This document shows, piece by piece, positions 23,228 through 31,229 of a stretch of 64,000 nt of DNA. The notes beneath the pieces are model-generated. The model made no database searches and was not told the origin of the DNA. It was given only the letters and a program-made list of their open reading frames with translations. The DNA comes from Pigmentiphaga humi. Lineage in GTDB: Bacteria; Pseudomonadota; Gammaproteobacteria; Burkholderiales; Burkholderiaceae_B. Positions within the stretch are counted from its first letter, which is position 1, and each line of letters begins with the position of its first letter. The position numbers and the translations under genes were made by a program. Location: the NCBI RefSeq assembly GCF_900606115.1, contig NZ_UWPJ01000022.1:1-64000 (forward strand), written 5' to 3'.

Positions 23228-24070
23228 ATGACCCTGCTCCCGCCCCTGCGCCGTGCCGCCCTGCTCCTGCTCTGCACCCTGCCGCTGGCCGCCTGCAATT
23301 ATTTCGGCTCGTCGGACGACGACGGCGGTGGCGGCGGCAACAGCGATGCCCAAGGCATCTGGAATGGCTCGCTGACCAGCGACACCCTGGCGCTGCACAT
23401 GCTGGTGGCGCCCAATAACGAGTTGTGGGCCATGTCCTGGAGCGAGCAGTACACCCAGGTGCGCCGCATGACCCGAGGCACGGGCTCGCTCAACGGCAAG
23501 AGTTTCTCCGGCACCGGAACCACCCTGGGGACCGGCGACACCACCGCGGAAAACGCCACGATCACCGGCACGGTCGCCACCGGCGCCAGCTTCGACGGCA
23601 ACCTGGGGCAGAACGTCACGTTCACCTCGACCTTCAACAGCCAGTACAACAATGCCTTCGAACTCGGCAGCTTCGCGGGCACCTGGCAAGGGCGGGACAG
23701 CACCAACTCCGCCGTCAACTTCACCATCCAGTCCAACGGCGACCTGGAAGCGCGCTTCACCATCAGCGGCCGGCCCGACGATTGCATCGTCCGCGGCGCG
23801 CTGGCCAAGCCGTCTTCCGGCAAGAACTACGCGACGCTGTCGGCAAGCTTCGGCAACGCCACCAATTGCCTGAGCCAGCATGCCGGCGCTTCCATGCAGG
23901 GCGTGGCGATGCGCTTGACCGAACAAGACAAGCAGCCGCTGCTGCTGGTCATGGCGACCAACACGGGCAAGACGGCGGGATGGTTTGCCTATGCGCGCCT
24001 GAACGCGGCCGAGGTCGACGACGAGACCGAGACCGAGACCGAGACCGGAACCGAAGACAAAGCCGAATAG
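23228..24070 (+). CDS. Hypothetical lipoprotein
   Basis: The 280-residue protein has a lipoprotein signal with lipobox LAAC (cysteine about residue 22), then an Asp/Gly-rich linker with a run of five glycines. The mature part is rich in Ser/Thr/Gly and beta-type patterns (TGSLNGKSFSGTGTTLG), suggesting an extracytoplasmic beta-structured protein. The C-terminus contains alternating Glu-Thr from a hexanucleotide repeat (24023-24046). I do not recognise the family. It starts 6 bases after the flavin reductase stop. Confidence 0.75.
   Translation: MTLLPPLRRAALLLLCTLPLAACNYFGSSDDDGGGGGNSDAQGIWNGSLTSDTLALHMLVAPNNELWAMSWSEQYTQVRRMTRGTGSLNGKSFSGTGTTLGTGDTTAENATITGTVATGASFDGNLGQNVTFTSTFNSQYNNAFELGSFAGTWQGRDSTNSAVNFTIQSNGDLEARFTISGRPDDCIVRGALAKPSSGKNYATLSASFGNATNCLSQHAGASMQGVAMRLTEQDKQPLLLVMATNTGKTAGWFAYARLNAAEVDDETETETETGTEDKAE
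24023..24046 (+). repeat. Four in-frame copies of the hexamer GAGACC
   Basis: The hexamer is repeated exactly four times and encodes alternating Glu and Thr at the C-terminus of the lipoprotein. Because the unit is a multiple of three, copy-number change would lengthen or shorten the protein rather than shift the frame. Confidence 0.8.
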
Positions 24071-24085
24071 CGCGTGAATCCCGGC

Positions 24086-24103
24086 CGGGCGCTCAAGCGC
24101 CCG
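24086..24103. other. Short perfect hairpin between converging genes
   Basis: CGGGCGCT and AGCGCCCG form an 8-bp stem around a two-base loop, overlapping the last codons of the sua5 gene. There is no T run on either side, so it is at most a weak terminator shared by the converging lipoprotein and sua5 genes. Confidence 0.3.
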
Positions 24104-25085
24104 AGCCCACCGCGGCGCGGTCCAGGCGGTCGCGCACGGCGGTCCATTCCGGACCGGCCGGCGGCTGTTCGAAAATCAGCAGGTCCAGCCCCTTGCCGTC
24201 GAACGCGCGCAGCGTCGCATACAAGGCCTGGGCATAGCGAGCGGGCTCGGCGGGCGCCTCGATCCAGGCCGCCGCTCCGCCCGGGTCGCGCACGGACCAC
24301 ACCCCTACCTCCTGGCCGCGCGCCGTGGCTGCGGCGATCTCGGCCCGCAATTCGGCGCCGCCCGCCAGCCTGAGCGGCGTGCGCGGCGCATAGTGCGCCG
24401 ACAGCGAACCCGACACGCGCGGCACGTCGCGGCGCGCGTCCATCTCGGCGCGGGTCAGCACCACCGTGCCGAGCACCGCCGACAGTTCGACCGGGGAAAT
24501 ATGGCCGGGGCGCAGCAGGATGGGAATCTCGCTGGAAACGTCGACGATGGTCGATTCGATGCCGACGCCGCAGGCGCCGCCGTCCAGCACCACCGGCACG
24601 CCTGTGTCGAACTCGTCGGCCACGTGCTGCGCCGTGGTCGGGCTGACCCGGCCGAAGCGGTTGGCCGACGGCGCCGCCAACCCGCCGCCGAAAGCCTTGA
24701 GCAGTGCCTGGGCGACCGGATGGGCGGGACAGCGCACGCCCACCGTGTCCTGGCCGCCGGTCACGGCATCGAGCACGCCGGTCGCGCGCGGCAGGATCAA
24801 GGTCAGCGGGCCGGGCCAGAAAGCGGCCATCAGTTTGCGCGCGGCCGCCGGCACCCGCACGGCCCAGTGCGACAAGTCGTCGCCCTCGGCCACGTGCACG
24901 ATGACGGGATGGTCGTTGGGCCGCCCCTTGGCCGCGAAAATGCGCGCAACCGCCTCGGCGCTGGACGCGTCGGCAGCCAGCCCGTAGACCGTCTCGGTAG
25001 GCATGCCGATGGGCTGGCCGGCGCGCAGCAGCGCGGCGGCCTCGACAATGGCCTCGGGAGTCGGCGGCAGGATGCGCGCGGGCAC
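24093..25085 (-). CDS. L-threonylcarbamoyladenylate synthase (Sua5 type)
   Basis: The enzyme makes threonylcarbamoyl-AMP from Thr, bicarbonate and ATP, the first step of the t6A modification of tRNA; TcdA (17924) acts later on the same base. The YrdC domain shows GMPTETVYGLAADA and APSANRFGRVSPTTAQHV. A C-terminal Sua5 domain (from GSLSAHYAPRTPLRLA) makes this the long form, about 330 residues. The start is uncertain: GTG at 25085 begins 4 bases after purK, or an ATG at 25124 overlaps purK by 35 bases. It ends the purE-purK unit. Confidence 0.85.
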   Translation of the reverse strand: MPARILPPTPEAIVEAAALLRAGQPIGMPTETVYGLAADASSAEAVARIFAAKGRPNDHPVIVHVAEGDDLSHWAVRVPAAARKLMAAFWPGPLTLILPRATGVLDAVTGGQDTVGVRCPAHPVAQALLKAFGGGLAAPSANRFGRVSPTTAQHVADEFDTGVPVVLDGGACGVGIESTIVDVSSEIPILLRPGHISPVELSAVLGTVVLTRAEMDARRDVPRVSGSLSAHYAPRTPLRLAGGAELRAEIAAATARGQEVGVWSVRDPGGAAAWIEAPAEPARYAQALYATLRAFDGKGLDLLIFEQPPAGPEWTAVRDRLDRAAVGSGA

Positions 25086-25089
25086 GGGG

Positions 25090-26262
25090 CTACGGGAAGG
25101 CGATGCCCAGCACGGCCGCCGCATGGGCGGCGCTGCGTCGGGCCTGCTCAGAATCCAGCCCGAGGCAGGTGACGTGGCCCATCTTGCGTCCCGGCCGCGC
25201 GTCGGTCTTGCCGTACAGGTGCAGCTTGGCGGTGCCGGTCTGCAGCAGCTCGCTCCAGGCCGGCTCCGCCTGGCCGCCCTGCGTGAACCAGGCATCGCCC
25301 AGGATGTTGAGCATGACGGCCGGCACCATCTGGTTGGACAGGCCCAGCGGCATGCCCGCCAGCACCCGCACCTGCTGCTCGAACTGGCTGGTGACGCAGG
25401 CGTCGATGCTGTAGTGGCCGCTGTTGTGCGGACGCGGGGCGATCTCGTTGACCACCAGGCGATCGCCCGCCAGCACGAAGAATTCCACGCACAGCACGCC
25501 GTGATAATCCAGCCCGGCGGCGACCTGCAGCGCGGCGGCGGCGGCGCGGCGCGCGATATCGGCCGAAGCGCGCGGCGACGGCGCGGTGGTGATCGCCAGA
25601 ATGCCGTCGCGGTGCACGTTCTCGGCCACGGGGTAGGTCATGACTTCGCCGTCGAAGCCGCGCGCCACCACCACCGAGACTTCGAACTCCAGCGGCAGCA
25701 TGGCTTCGAGCACGCACGGCACGCCGCCGAACGACGCGAAGGCGGCGCGGGCCTCCGCGGCCGACGCGACGCGGGCCTGGCCCTTGCCGTCGTAGCCCAG
25801 GCGGGCCACTTTGAGAATGCCGGGGAACAGCGAGGCCGGCGCGGCCTCGATGTCGGATTCGGCGCGGATCTCGGCATAGGGCGCGACCGGCACGCCTATC
25901 GAGGCGATGTAGCCTTTCTCGGCGATGCGGTCCTGCGCGATGGCCACCGCGCCCGCTGCCGGGCTGACCTGGCAGCGCTCGGCCAGCTTCTGCAGGCTGG
26001 CGGCCGGGACGTTCTCGAATTCGGTGGTCACGGCCCGGCAGCGCTCGGCCAGCTGCGCCAGGCCCGCTTCGTCGTCGTAGTCGGCGCGGATGTGCAGGTC
26101 GGCCACGGCGCCCGCCGGACACGAGGCGATCGGGTCGAGCACCGCGACGCGATAGCCCATGCTCTGGGCCGCATGGCAGAACATGCGGCCGAGCTGGCCG
26201 CCGCCGAGCAGGCCGAGCCAGTCGCCCGGCTGGATCTTGCGCACGTTCGGCTTGTCCGTCAT
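25090..26262 (-). CDS. purK: N5-carboxyaminoimidazole ribonucleotide synthase PurK
   Basis: PurK carboxylates 5-aminoimidazole ribonucleotide with ATP and bicarbonate in de novo purine synthesis. It has the N-terminal GGGQLGRM motif, the ATP-grasp element [10 protein letters not shown] and the ATP-grasp metal motif [19 protein letters not shown]. At 390 residues it is a little longer than E. coli PurK (355). Its ATG overlaps the purE stop by four bases, so the two products, which act in sequence, are made together. Confidence 0.95.
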   Translation of the reverse strand: MTDKPNVRKIQPGDWLGLLGGGQLGRMFCHAAQSMGYRVAVLDPIASCPAGAVADLHIRADYDDEAGLAQLAERCRAVTTEFENVPAASLQKLAERCQVSPAAGAVAIAQDRIAEKGYIASIGVPVAPYAEIRAESDIEAAPASLFPGILKVARLGYDGKGQARVASAAEARAAFASFGGVPCVLEAMLPLEFEVSVVVARGFDGEVMTYPVAENVHRDGILAITTAPSPRASADIARRAAAAALQVAAGLDYHGVLCVEFFVLAGDRLVVNEIAPRPHNSGHYSIDACVTSQFEQQVRVLAGMPLGLSNQMVPAVMLNILGDAWFTQGGQAEPAWSELLQTGTAKLHLYGKTDARPGRKMGHVTCLGLDSEQARRSAAHAAAVLGIAFP

Positions 26263-26780
26263 GCCTGGCCTCCCGGCGGCAGCGCCATGGCGCGCGCGGC
26301 TTCGGTCTGGCGGGCGCGGAAAGCTTCGAGCTTCTGGCGCAGCGCCGGATCGGTACAGGCGATGTTGGCGACGGCATGCAAGGCGGCGTTGGCCGCGCCG
26401 GCCTCGCCGATGGCGAAGGTGGCGACCGGCACGCCCTTGGGCATCTGCACGATGGACAGCAGGGAATCCTCGCCGCGCAGGTACTTGGACGGGACCGGCA
26501 CGCCGAACACCGGCACCGCGGTCAGCGCGGCCATCATGCCCGGCAGGTGGGCCGCGCCTCCGGCGCCGGCGATGATCGCGCGCAGGCCGCGGCGGGTCGC
26601 CTCGGCGCCGTACTCGACCATGTCGAGCGGCATGCGGTGCGCCGAAACGACGCGCGCTTCATGCGGGACGCCGAATTCCTCGAGGATGGCGACCGCGTGT
26701 TTCATGATTTCCCAATCGCTGGAAGACCCCATCACGATGCCGACTTGCACCGGCTGGGGGGAAGAAGAAGGAGTGGACAT
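26259..26780 (-). CDS. purE: N5-carboxyaminoimidazole ribonucleotide mutase PurE
   Basis: PurE converts N5-CAIR to CAIR, the step after PurK. The 173-residue protein is a class I Pur[11 protein letters not shown] (substrate phosphate site), SAHRMP with the catalytic histidine, and [15 protein letters not shown]. The ATG at 26780 is preferred over an upstream one at 26810, because homology starts after a short polar lead. Confidence 0.95.
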   Translation of the reverse strand: MSTPSSSPQPVQVGIVMGSSSDWEIMKHAVAILEEFGVPHEARVVSAHRMPLDMVEYGAEATRRGLRAIIAGAGGAAHLPGMMAALTAVPVFGVPVPSKYLRGEDSLLSIVQMPKGVPVATFAIGEAGAANAALHAVANIACTDPALRQKLEAFRARQTEAARAMALPPGGQA

Positions 26781-26861
26781 GGTGGACCTTGCGGGCGTCC
26801 GCGGCCGCAAGGCACGGGACGGACATCTAAAGCGGGGATTTTAACCCGCCGCCGCCGCGCC

Positions 26862-26919
26862 GGCATGGCCGGCTGCGCACAGGCGCGGCCCGGCCGTGGC
26901 GCCGCAGGCCGGCCATGCC
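26862..26919. other. Long inverted repeat between purE and yeiH
   Basis: GGCATGGCCGGC (26862-26873) and GCCGGCCATGCC (26908-26919) are perfect inverted partners; with one bulge the pairing extends by four more bases. It has no T run. It lies downstream of yeiH and upstream of purE, so it may be a terminator of YeiH that depends on other factors, or a protein-binding dyad. Confidence 0.4.
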
Positions 26920-26933
26920 CCGAGGGTGTCCGT

Positions 26934-28025
26934 TTATCCCAACAGCGCGTTCACCGCCGCGCCGCCCCCCACCAGCCAGACGAACAGCGCGCCCGCCAGC
27001 ACCAAGGGCTTCAGCCCGGCGCGGCGGATCGCGCCCACGTGCGTGGTCAGGCCCAGGGCCGCCATGGCGATCGCCAGCAGCAAGGTATCGAAGTCGATCA
27101 GGGCCGACTTCATCGGCGCCGGGATCTGCACCAGCGAATTGAATGCCACCATGGCGATGAAGCCGACCGCGAACCACGGGATGCACAGGGCCGCCAAGCC
27201 GCGCGGCCCGCCTTGCTCGCCCGCGCGCGACTTCGCGCCGTCCCAGAACAGCCAGGCCGACAGCGCCATCAGGAATGGCGCCAGCATCATCACCCGCACC
27301 ATCTTGGCGATGACGGCGGTGTCGGCGGCCTCGGTACCCACTGCCCGCGCAGCCGCGATCACCTGCGCCACCTCGTGGACGGTCGAGCCGATGTACACGC
27401 CGAAGCCGTGCGTGCCGCCAGGCAGCAGATGCCCGCCCAACTCGTACATCAGCGGATACAGGAACATGCCCAGCGTGCCGAACACCACCACCGTCGCCAC
27501 CGCCACGGCGACCTGGTCGGCCTTGGCCCGCACTACCGGGGCGGTCGCCATCACCGCGGCGGCGCCGCAGATCGCGCTGCCTGCGCCGATCAGCCAGGCC
27601 GAGCTGCGGTCCATCCGGAATACCCGCGTGCCGAGCAGCCAGGCCAGTCCGAACGTGGACAGCAGCATGATCGCGTCGATCGCCACGCCCGCGGCTCCCA
27701 CCCCGCCGATGTCCTGCCAGGTCAGGCGCAGGCCGTAGAGCACCACGCCGGCGCGCAGCAAGGTCTGCTTGGCCACGCCGACGCCGGGCGTGGCGGCGGC
27801 CGCGACGCGGGGGTAGACCGTATTGCCGGCCACCATGCCCAGCACGATGGCGAGCGTCAGCGCGCTCAGGCCGCGGCTGGCGAACATGTCGAGATTACCC
27901 AGCAGCACCGACGCCACACCGATCGCGCCGGCCAGCAGCAGGCCGGGGCCCGCCTGCCTGCAAAAGCGCATGGCGGCCTGCCCGGGGGCAGGCGTCGATA
28001 TGGAAGAAATCGATGGATAAGGCAT
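26934..28025 (-). CDS. yeiH: YeiH/YadS family putative sulfate exporter (UPF0324)
   Basis: An inner-membrane protein of 363 residues with about ten hydrophobic segments. The family signatures GAGSAICGAAAVMATAPVV and FGVYIGSTVHEVAQV are present. E. coli YeiH is a putative exporter, and family members have been linked to sulfite or sulfate efflux. It is transcribed divergently from a LysR gene, the classic yeiH-yeiE pair, in which the regulator controls the exporter. Confidence 0.85.
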   Translation of the reverse strand: MPYPSISSISTPAPGQAAMRFCRQAGPGLLLAGAIGVASVLLGNLDMFASRGLSALTLAIVLGMVAGNTVYPRVAAAATPGVGVAKQTLLRAGVVLYGLRLTWQDIGGVGAAGVAIDAIMLLSTFGLAWLLGTRVFRMDRSSAWLIGAGSAICGAAAVMATAPVVRAKADQVAVAVATVVVFGTLGMFLYPLMYELGGHLLPGGTHGFGVYIGSTVHEVAQVIAAARAVGTEAADTAVIAKMVRVMMLAPFLMALSAWLFWDGAKSRAGEQGGPRGLAALCIPWFAVGFIAMVAFNSLVQIPAPMKSALIDFDTLLLAIAMAALGLTTHVGAIRRAGLKPLVLAGALFVWLVGGGAAVNALLG

Positions 28026-28132
28026 AAGCTAATAACTTCTGGAATTAATGCCATCACTCTACCCATCGAAATCGATCCACGGAAACGGTTTATTTTTGTA
28101 TATTCAACCTACAAAACAGGTTGAAAACATTC
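28026..28132. promoter_or_regulatory. Divergent yeiH/yeiE promoter region
   Basis: Between the divergent starts lies an AT-richer stretch with the imperfect palindrome TTCTGGAA (28038-28045) and a longer inverted pair, CGATGG at about 28011-28016 and CCATCG at 28064-28069. These are candidate LysR contact sites. The exact promoter elements were not resolved. Confidence 0.4.
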
Positions 28133-29098
28133 ATGGACACATTGCGTCTGACTTTGCGGCAACTGCAGATTTTTGCCGCCGTTGCCGCGGCCGGCAGCAC
28201 CAGCGCGGCGGCCTCGGCCGTCTCGCTGTCCCAGTCGGCCACGAGCGCCGCCGTCAACGACCTCGAGCGCGCGCTCGACATGGCGCTGTTCGACCGTGTG
28301 GGCAAGCGGCTCGTGCTCAACGACAACGGCCGCGAGCTGCTGCCCCAGGCGCGCGAACTCCTGGATCGCGCCGCCGCCATCGAACGCTGGGCGCAAGACG
28401 GCCAGGGCCACGTCGGCCTGTTGCGCATAGGCGCCAGCACCACCATAGGCAATTACGTGCTGCCGGCCCTGCTGGCGGGTTTCCAGCGCGACCTGGAAGC
28501 CTCCGGCCAGCCGCGCTGGACCGCCCACGTCGCCATCGCCAATACCCTGGCCATCGCCAACCAGGTCGTGAATTTCGAACTCGACCTGGCCCTGGTCGAA
28601 GGCCCCTGCGAACAGCCCGAGCTGACGGTGGAGCCCTGGCTGGACGACGAGCTGGTGATCGTGGCCGGCGCGGGCGATCCCATCGTGCCGCCCGAGCGGG
28701 AGATCGTGGGCACCGGGCAGCTGCGCAACGCCACCTGGCTGCTGCGGGAGGAAGGGTCGGGCACGCGCGAGACCATACGCGAAGCGCTCACGCCGCACCT
28801 GCATCACATGAAATCGGGCATCGAGTTCGGCAATTCGGAGGCGATCAAGCGTGCCGTGGCGGGGGGATTGGGCATTACCTGCCTGTCGCGCTGGGTGGTG
28901 GGCGACCTGATCGAGAGCGGCGAGCTCATCGAACTGCGCACCGACCTGCCGCGGCTGGCCCGCAGCTTCTACCTCATCGCCGACGCCCGCAAACGCGCCA
29001 CCCCGGGGGTGCGCCGGCTGCTGGACTACCTGCGCGGCTACGCGCGCGATCCCGTGCGGCGTCCGCCCATGCCGCGCCAGCCAGCTCCGCCAAAATGA
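28133..29098 (+). CDS. LysR-type regulator (YeiE-like)
   Basis: A 321-residue LysR regulator from ATG 28133, with AACAGG 12 bases upstream; the TTG at 28121 is less likely. The HTH runs LTLRQLQIFAAVAAAGSTSAAASAVSLSQSATSAAVNDLE (about residues 6-45), followed by the substrate-binding domain beginning near GLLRIGASTTIGNYVLP. E. coli YeiE (FinR) responds to sulfite and controls neighbouring yeiH; the pairing here suggests the same role, not proven. The C-terminus ends in an Arg/Pro tail. Confidence 0.85.
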   Translation: MDTLRLTLRQLQIFAAVAAAGSTSAAASAVSLSQSATSAAVNDLERALDMALFDRVGKRLVLNDNGRELLPQARELLDRAAAIERWAQDGQGHVGLLRIGASTTIGNYVLPALLAGFQRDLEASGQPRWTAHVAIANTLAIANQVVNFELDLALVEGPCEQPELTVEPWLDDELVIVAGAGDPIVPPEREIVGTGQLRNATWLLREEGSGTRETIREALTPHLHHMKSGIEFGNSEAIKRAVAGGLGITCLSRWVVGDLIESGELIELRTDLPRLARSFYLIADARKRATPGVRRLLDYLRGYARDPVRRPPMPRQPAPPK

Positions 29099-29141
29099 AG
29101 CACAATCTCTTTTTGCACATCGCTACATAGGACTTCCCGGC

Positions 29142-29984
29142 ATGGATGTCACGCTCGCCAATTTCGAGCGCGAGGTATTGCAGGCCTCGCGCGACGTACC
29201 CGTCCTGGTGGACTTCTGGGCGCCGTGGTGCGGCCCCTGCCGCTCGCTGACGCCCATCCTGGAAAAGCTGGAACGCGATTACGCCGGCCGCTTCAAGCTG
29301 GTCAAGGTCAACGTCGACGAAAACCAGCAGCTGGCCGCGCACTTCCAGGCGCGCAGCATCCCGCTGGTCGTGGCCCTCCTGGACGGACGTCCGGTGGACC
29401 AATTCACCGGCGCCCTGCCCGAAGGCCAGATCCGCGCCTTCATCGACCGCCTGCTGCCGCTGCCCCACGAGCAGGAGCACCAGCAAGCCATGGCCGCCAT
29501 GCAGGCGGGCGACGTCGCCACCGCGGAAAAGCACCTGCGCGCCGCGCTGGTGCTGGACGCCGGCTACGATCCCGCGCGCATGGACTACGTCGAGCTGCTG
29601 CTGACCACGGGCCGCCCGGAAGACGCCAAGGCCCAGTTCGAGTTGCTCACGCCCCAGGCCAAGGCCGAGCCCCACTACGCCAACCTGGAAACCGCGCTCA
29701 ACGCGGTCGAACAGGCCCAGGACTCCCCCGAGGAAACCGACCTGCTGGCCCGCATCCAGCAGAACCCGGACGACCTGCAGGCGCGCCTGGATCTCGCCAA
29801 CAAGCGCATCGCCCGGCGCGCGTGGGCCGGCGCGATGGACGAACTGCTGGAAATCGTCCAGCGCGACCGCGGGTTCCAGGAAGAGATCGGCAGGAAAACC
29901 ATGATCGCCGTATTCGACATGGCCTCCGCCCAACCCGAACTCGTCTCCCAGTACCGCCGCAAACTGTCGACTGTATTGTTCTAA
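29142..29984 (+). CDS. Thioredoxin-TPR co-chaperone (CnoX/YbbN family)
   Basis: CnoX/YbbN holds oxidised or unfolding proteins and passes them to DnaK and GroEL. The 280-residue protein has a thioredoxin domain with an intact WCGPC redox site (Trp29, Cys30, Cys33) and then TPR-type helices from about residue 115 (EQEHQQAMAAMQAGDVATAEKHLRAAL region). Length matches YbbN (284). E. coli YbbN lacks one active cysteine; this one keeps both, so it may also reduce disulfides. Confidence 0.88.
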   Translation: MDVTLANFEREVLQASRDVPVLVDFWAPWCGPCRSLTPILEKLERDYAGRFKLVKVNVDENQQLAAHFQARSIPLVVALLDGRPVDQFTGALPEGQIRAFIDRLLPLPHEQEHQQAMAAMQAGDVATAEKHLRAALVLDAGYDPARMDYVELLLTTGRPEDAKAQFELLTPQAKAEPHYANLETALNAVEQAQDSPEETDLLARIQQNPDDLQARLDLANKRIARRAWAGAMDELLEIVQRDRGFQEEIGRKTMIAVFDMASAQPELVSQYRRKLSTVLF

Positions 29985-29990
29985 GCCCCT

Positions 29991-30093
29991 GCGCGCTTAC
30001 GCGCCCCGGGGGCGAAGTTTTTATCCCAGGGCACAGCGGATCCGGCTCCGCCGGTCCGCCAGTGCCGCCCCCTGGGGGGCGCGCGTAAGCGCG
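29991..30093. repeat. Palindromic intergenic repeat
   Basis: CGCGCTTACGCGC (29992-30004) and GCGCGTAAGCGCG (30081-30093) are perfect inverted partners about 75 bases apart. Between them lies a GC-rich block, 30051-30076 of which matches 9-36. It sits between converging genes (cnoX and the Bug protein) and could form a long stem, perhaps an ending for both transcripts. Confidence 0.65.
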
Positions 30094-30105
30094 TACGGGG
30101 GGGCC

Positions 30106-31080
30106 CTACTCTATTTTGATGCCGCTCTCGGTCACGACCTTGCCCCAGCGCAGCGTTTCGTCATGCACCAGCTTGGCCAGGTCCGCCGGCGACGAGGCGG
30201 CGGGCTCGGCGTAGACGCCGGCCAGCTTGTCGGTCACCGATTGGGTCTTGGCGCCTTCGGCCACCTGGCGGGAGAGCCAGTCCACCACCGCGGGCGGCGT
30301 GCCCTTGGGAGCGAAGAGCGCGAACCATCCGCCCGATTCGAGCCCATCGACGCCGGCTTCGGCGAAGGTGGGAATATCGGGTGCGAAACGCGAGCGCTGG
30401 GTGCCGGTAACGGCGACCGCCTTGATGCGGCCGTCCTTGACCAGCGGCATCGCCGGCGGCATGCCCGCCACGACCAGGTCCAGTTCGCCGCGCGCCAGCG
30501 CCGGCAGCGCCTCCGCGAAACTGCGGCTGTACGGGATGTGCAGCAGCTTCAGGCCGTAGCGGCTCTCCAGGTAGGCGGCCATCAGATGCAGATTGGTGCC
30601 CACTCCCGGCGTGCCGTAGCGCAGTTCCTTCTGTTTGGCCAGCGCGATGAATTCCTGCGGGGTGGACACCGGCAGCTTGGGCGCCGCCAACAGGATGTTC
30701 TGGATGCGCGCCAATAGCGCGACCGGCGCGAAATCCTTTTCGGGATTCACCCGCCATCCCGGATACAAGTGCGTCAGGATGCCGTGCGTATCCTTGCCGC
30801 CCAGCAGCAGCGTGTAGCCGTCCGCCGTCGCGTCGGCCACGGCCTCGGTGCCTATCTTGCCGCCGGCGCCGAGCCGGTTCTCCACCACGAAGGCCTGTCC
30901 GGACTGCCGTCCGAGCTGCTCGGCGTAGACCCGCGCGATCAGGTCGGGCCCGGTGCCCGGCCCATAGGGCACGACGATGCGCACGGGGCGCTCGGGGTAG
31001 GAAGGTGAAGGTTTCTGCGCCGCGGCCGATGCGCATACGAACATGGCTGCGACCGCGCAGCGCGCGATGAATCGATGCAT
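30106..31080 (-). CDS. Bug/TctC family tripartite tricarboxylate-type binding protein
   Basis: A periplasmic solute receptor of 324 residues with a signal peptide (MHRFIARCAVAAMFVCASAAAQ, cut near SAAAQ). The Bug family motif YPERPVRIVVPYGPGTGPD and ADGYTLLLGG are present. Bug proteins bind organic acids, often aromatic or dicarboxylic, in Bordetella. The start at 31080 is preferred because GGAG precedes it. It diverges from the aromatic operon, so is probably its ligand receptor. Confidence 0.88.
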   Translation of the reverse strand: MHRFIARCAVAAMFVCASAAAQKPSPSYPERPVRIVVPYGPGTGPDLIARVYAEQLGRQSGQAFVVENRLGAGGKIGTEAVADATADGYTLLLGGKDTHGILTHLYPGWRVNPEKDFAPVALLARIQNILLAAPKLPVSTPQEFIALAKQKELRYGTPGVGTNLHLMAAYLESRYGLKLLHIPYSRSFAEALPALARGELDLVVAGMPPAMPLVKDGRIKAVAVTGTQRSRFAPDIPTFAEAGVDGLESGGWFALFAPKGTPPAVVDWLSRQVAEGAKTQSVTDKLAGVYAEPAASSPADLAKLVHDETLRWGKVVTESGIKIE

Positions 31081-31154
31081 GAATGTCTCCTCGTAAAACG
31101 CACGCCGCAGTCGTCGAGTGTCGTATCCGGTATGCGTAGCCATGATGCTAAACC

Positions 31155-31200
31155 TCAAAAGCTCAAAAATCTATACTTTTGATTTTTATGAGTCTAGAAT
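31155..31200. promoter_or_regulatory. AT-rich divergent operator/promoter of the aromatic locus
   Basis: Two nested inverted pairs are visible: TCAAAAG (31155) with CTTTTGA (31176), and CTCAAAAATC (31162) with GATTTTTatGAG (31181). A near-consensus -10 TAGAAT at 31195-31200, 17 bases from TATACT (a weak -35), would drive the rightward operon about 30 bases before its ATG. The dyad overlaps it, as a repressor site should. The GntR gene at 38855 is the candidate regulator. Confidence 0.45.
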
Positions 31201-31229
31201 GACTGCGCTGATCGAACCGCAGGAGCATC

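Noticed and set aside
25086-25295. Upstream extension of the Sua5 frame into purK
   Set aside because: The extra residues are the reverse of purK coding sequence in another frame and match no YrdC/Sua5 domain.
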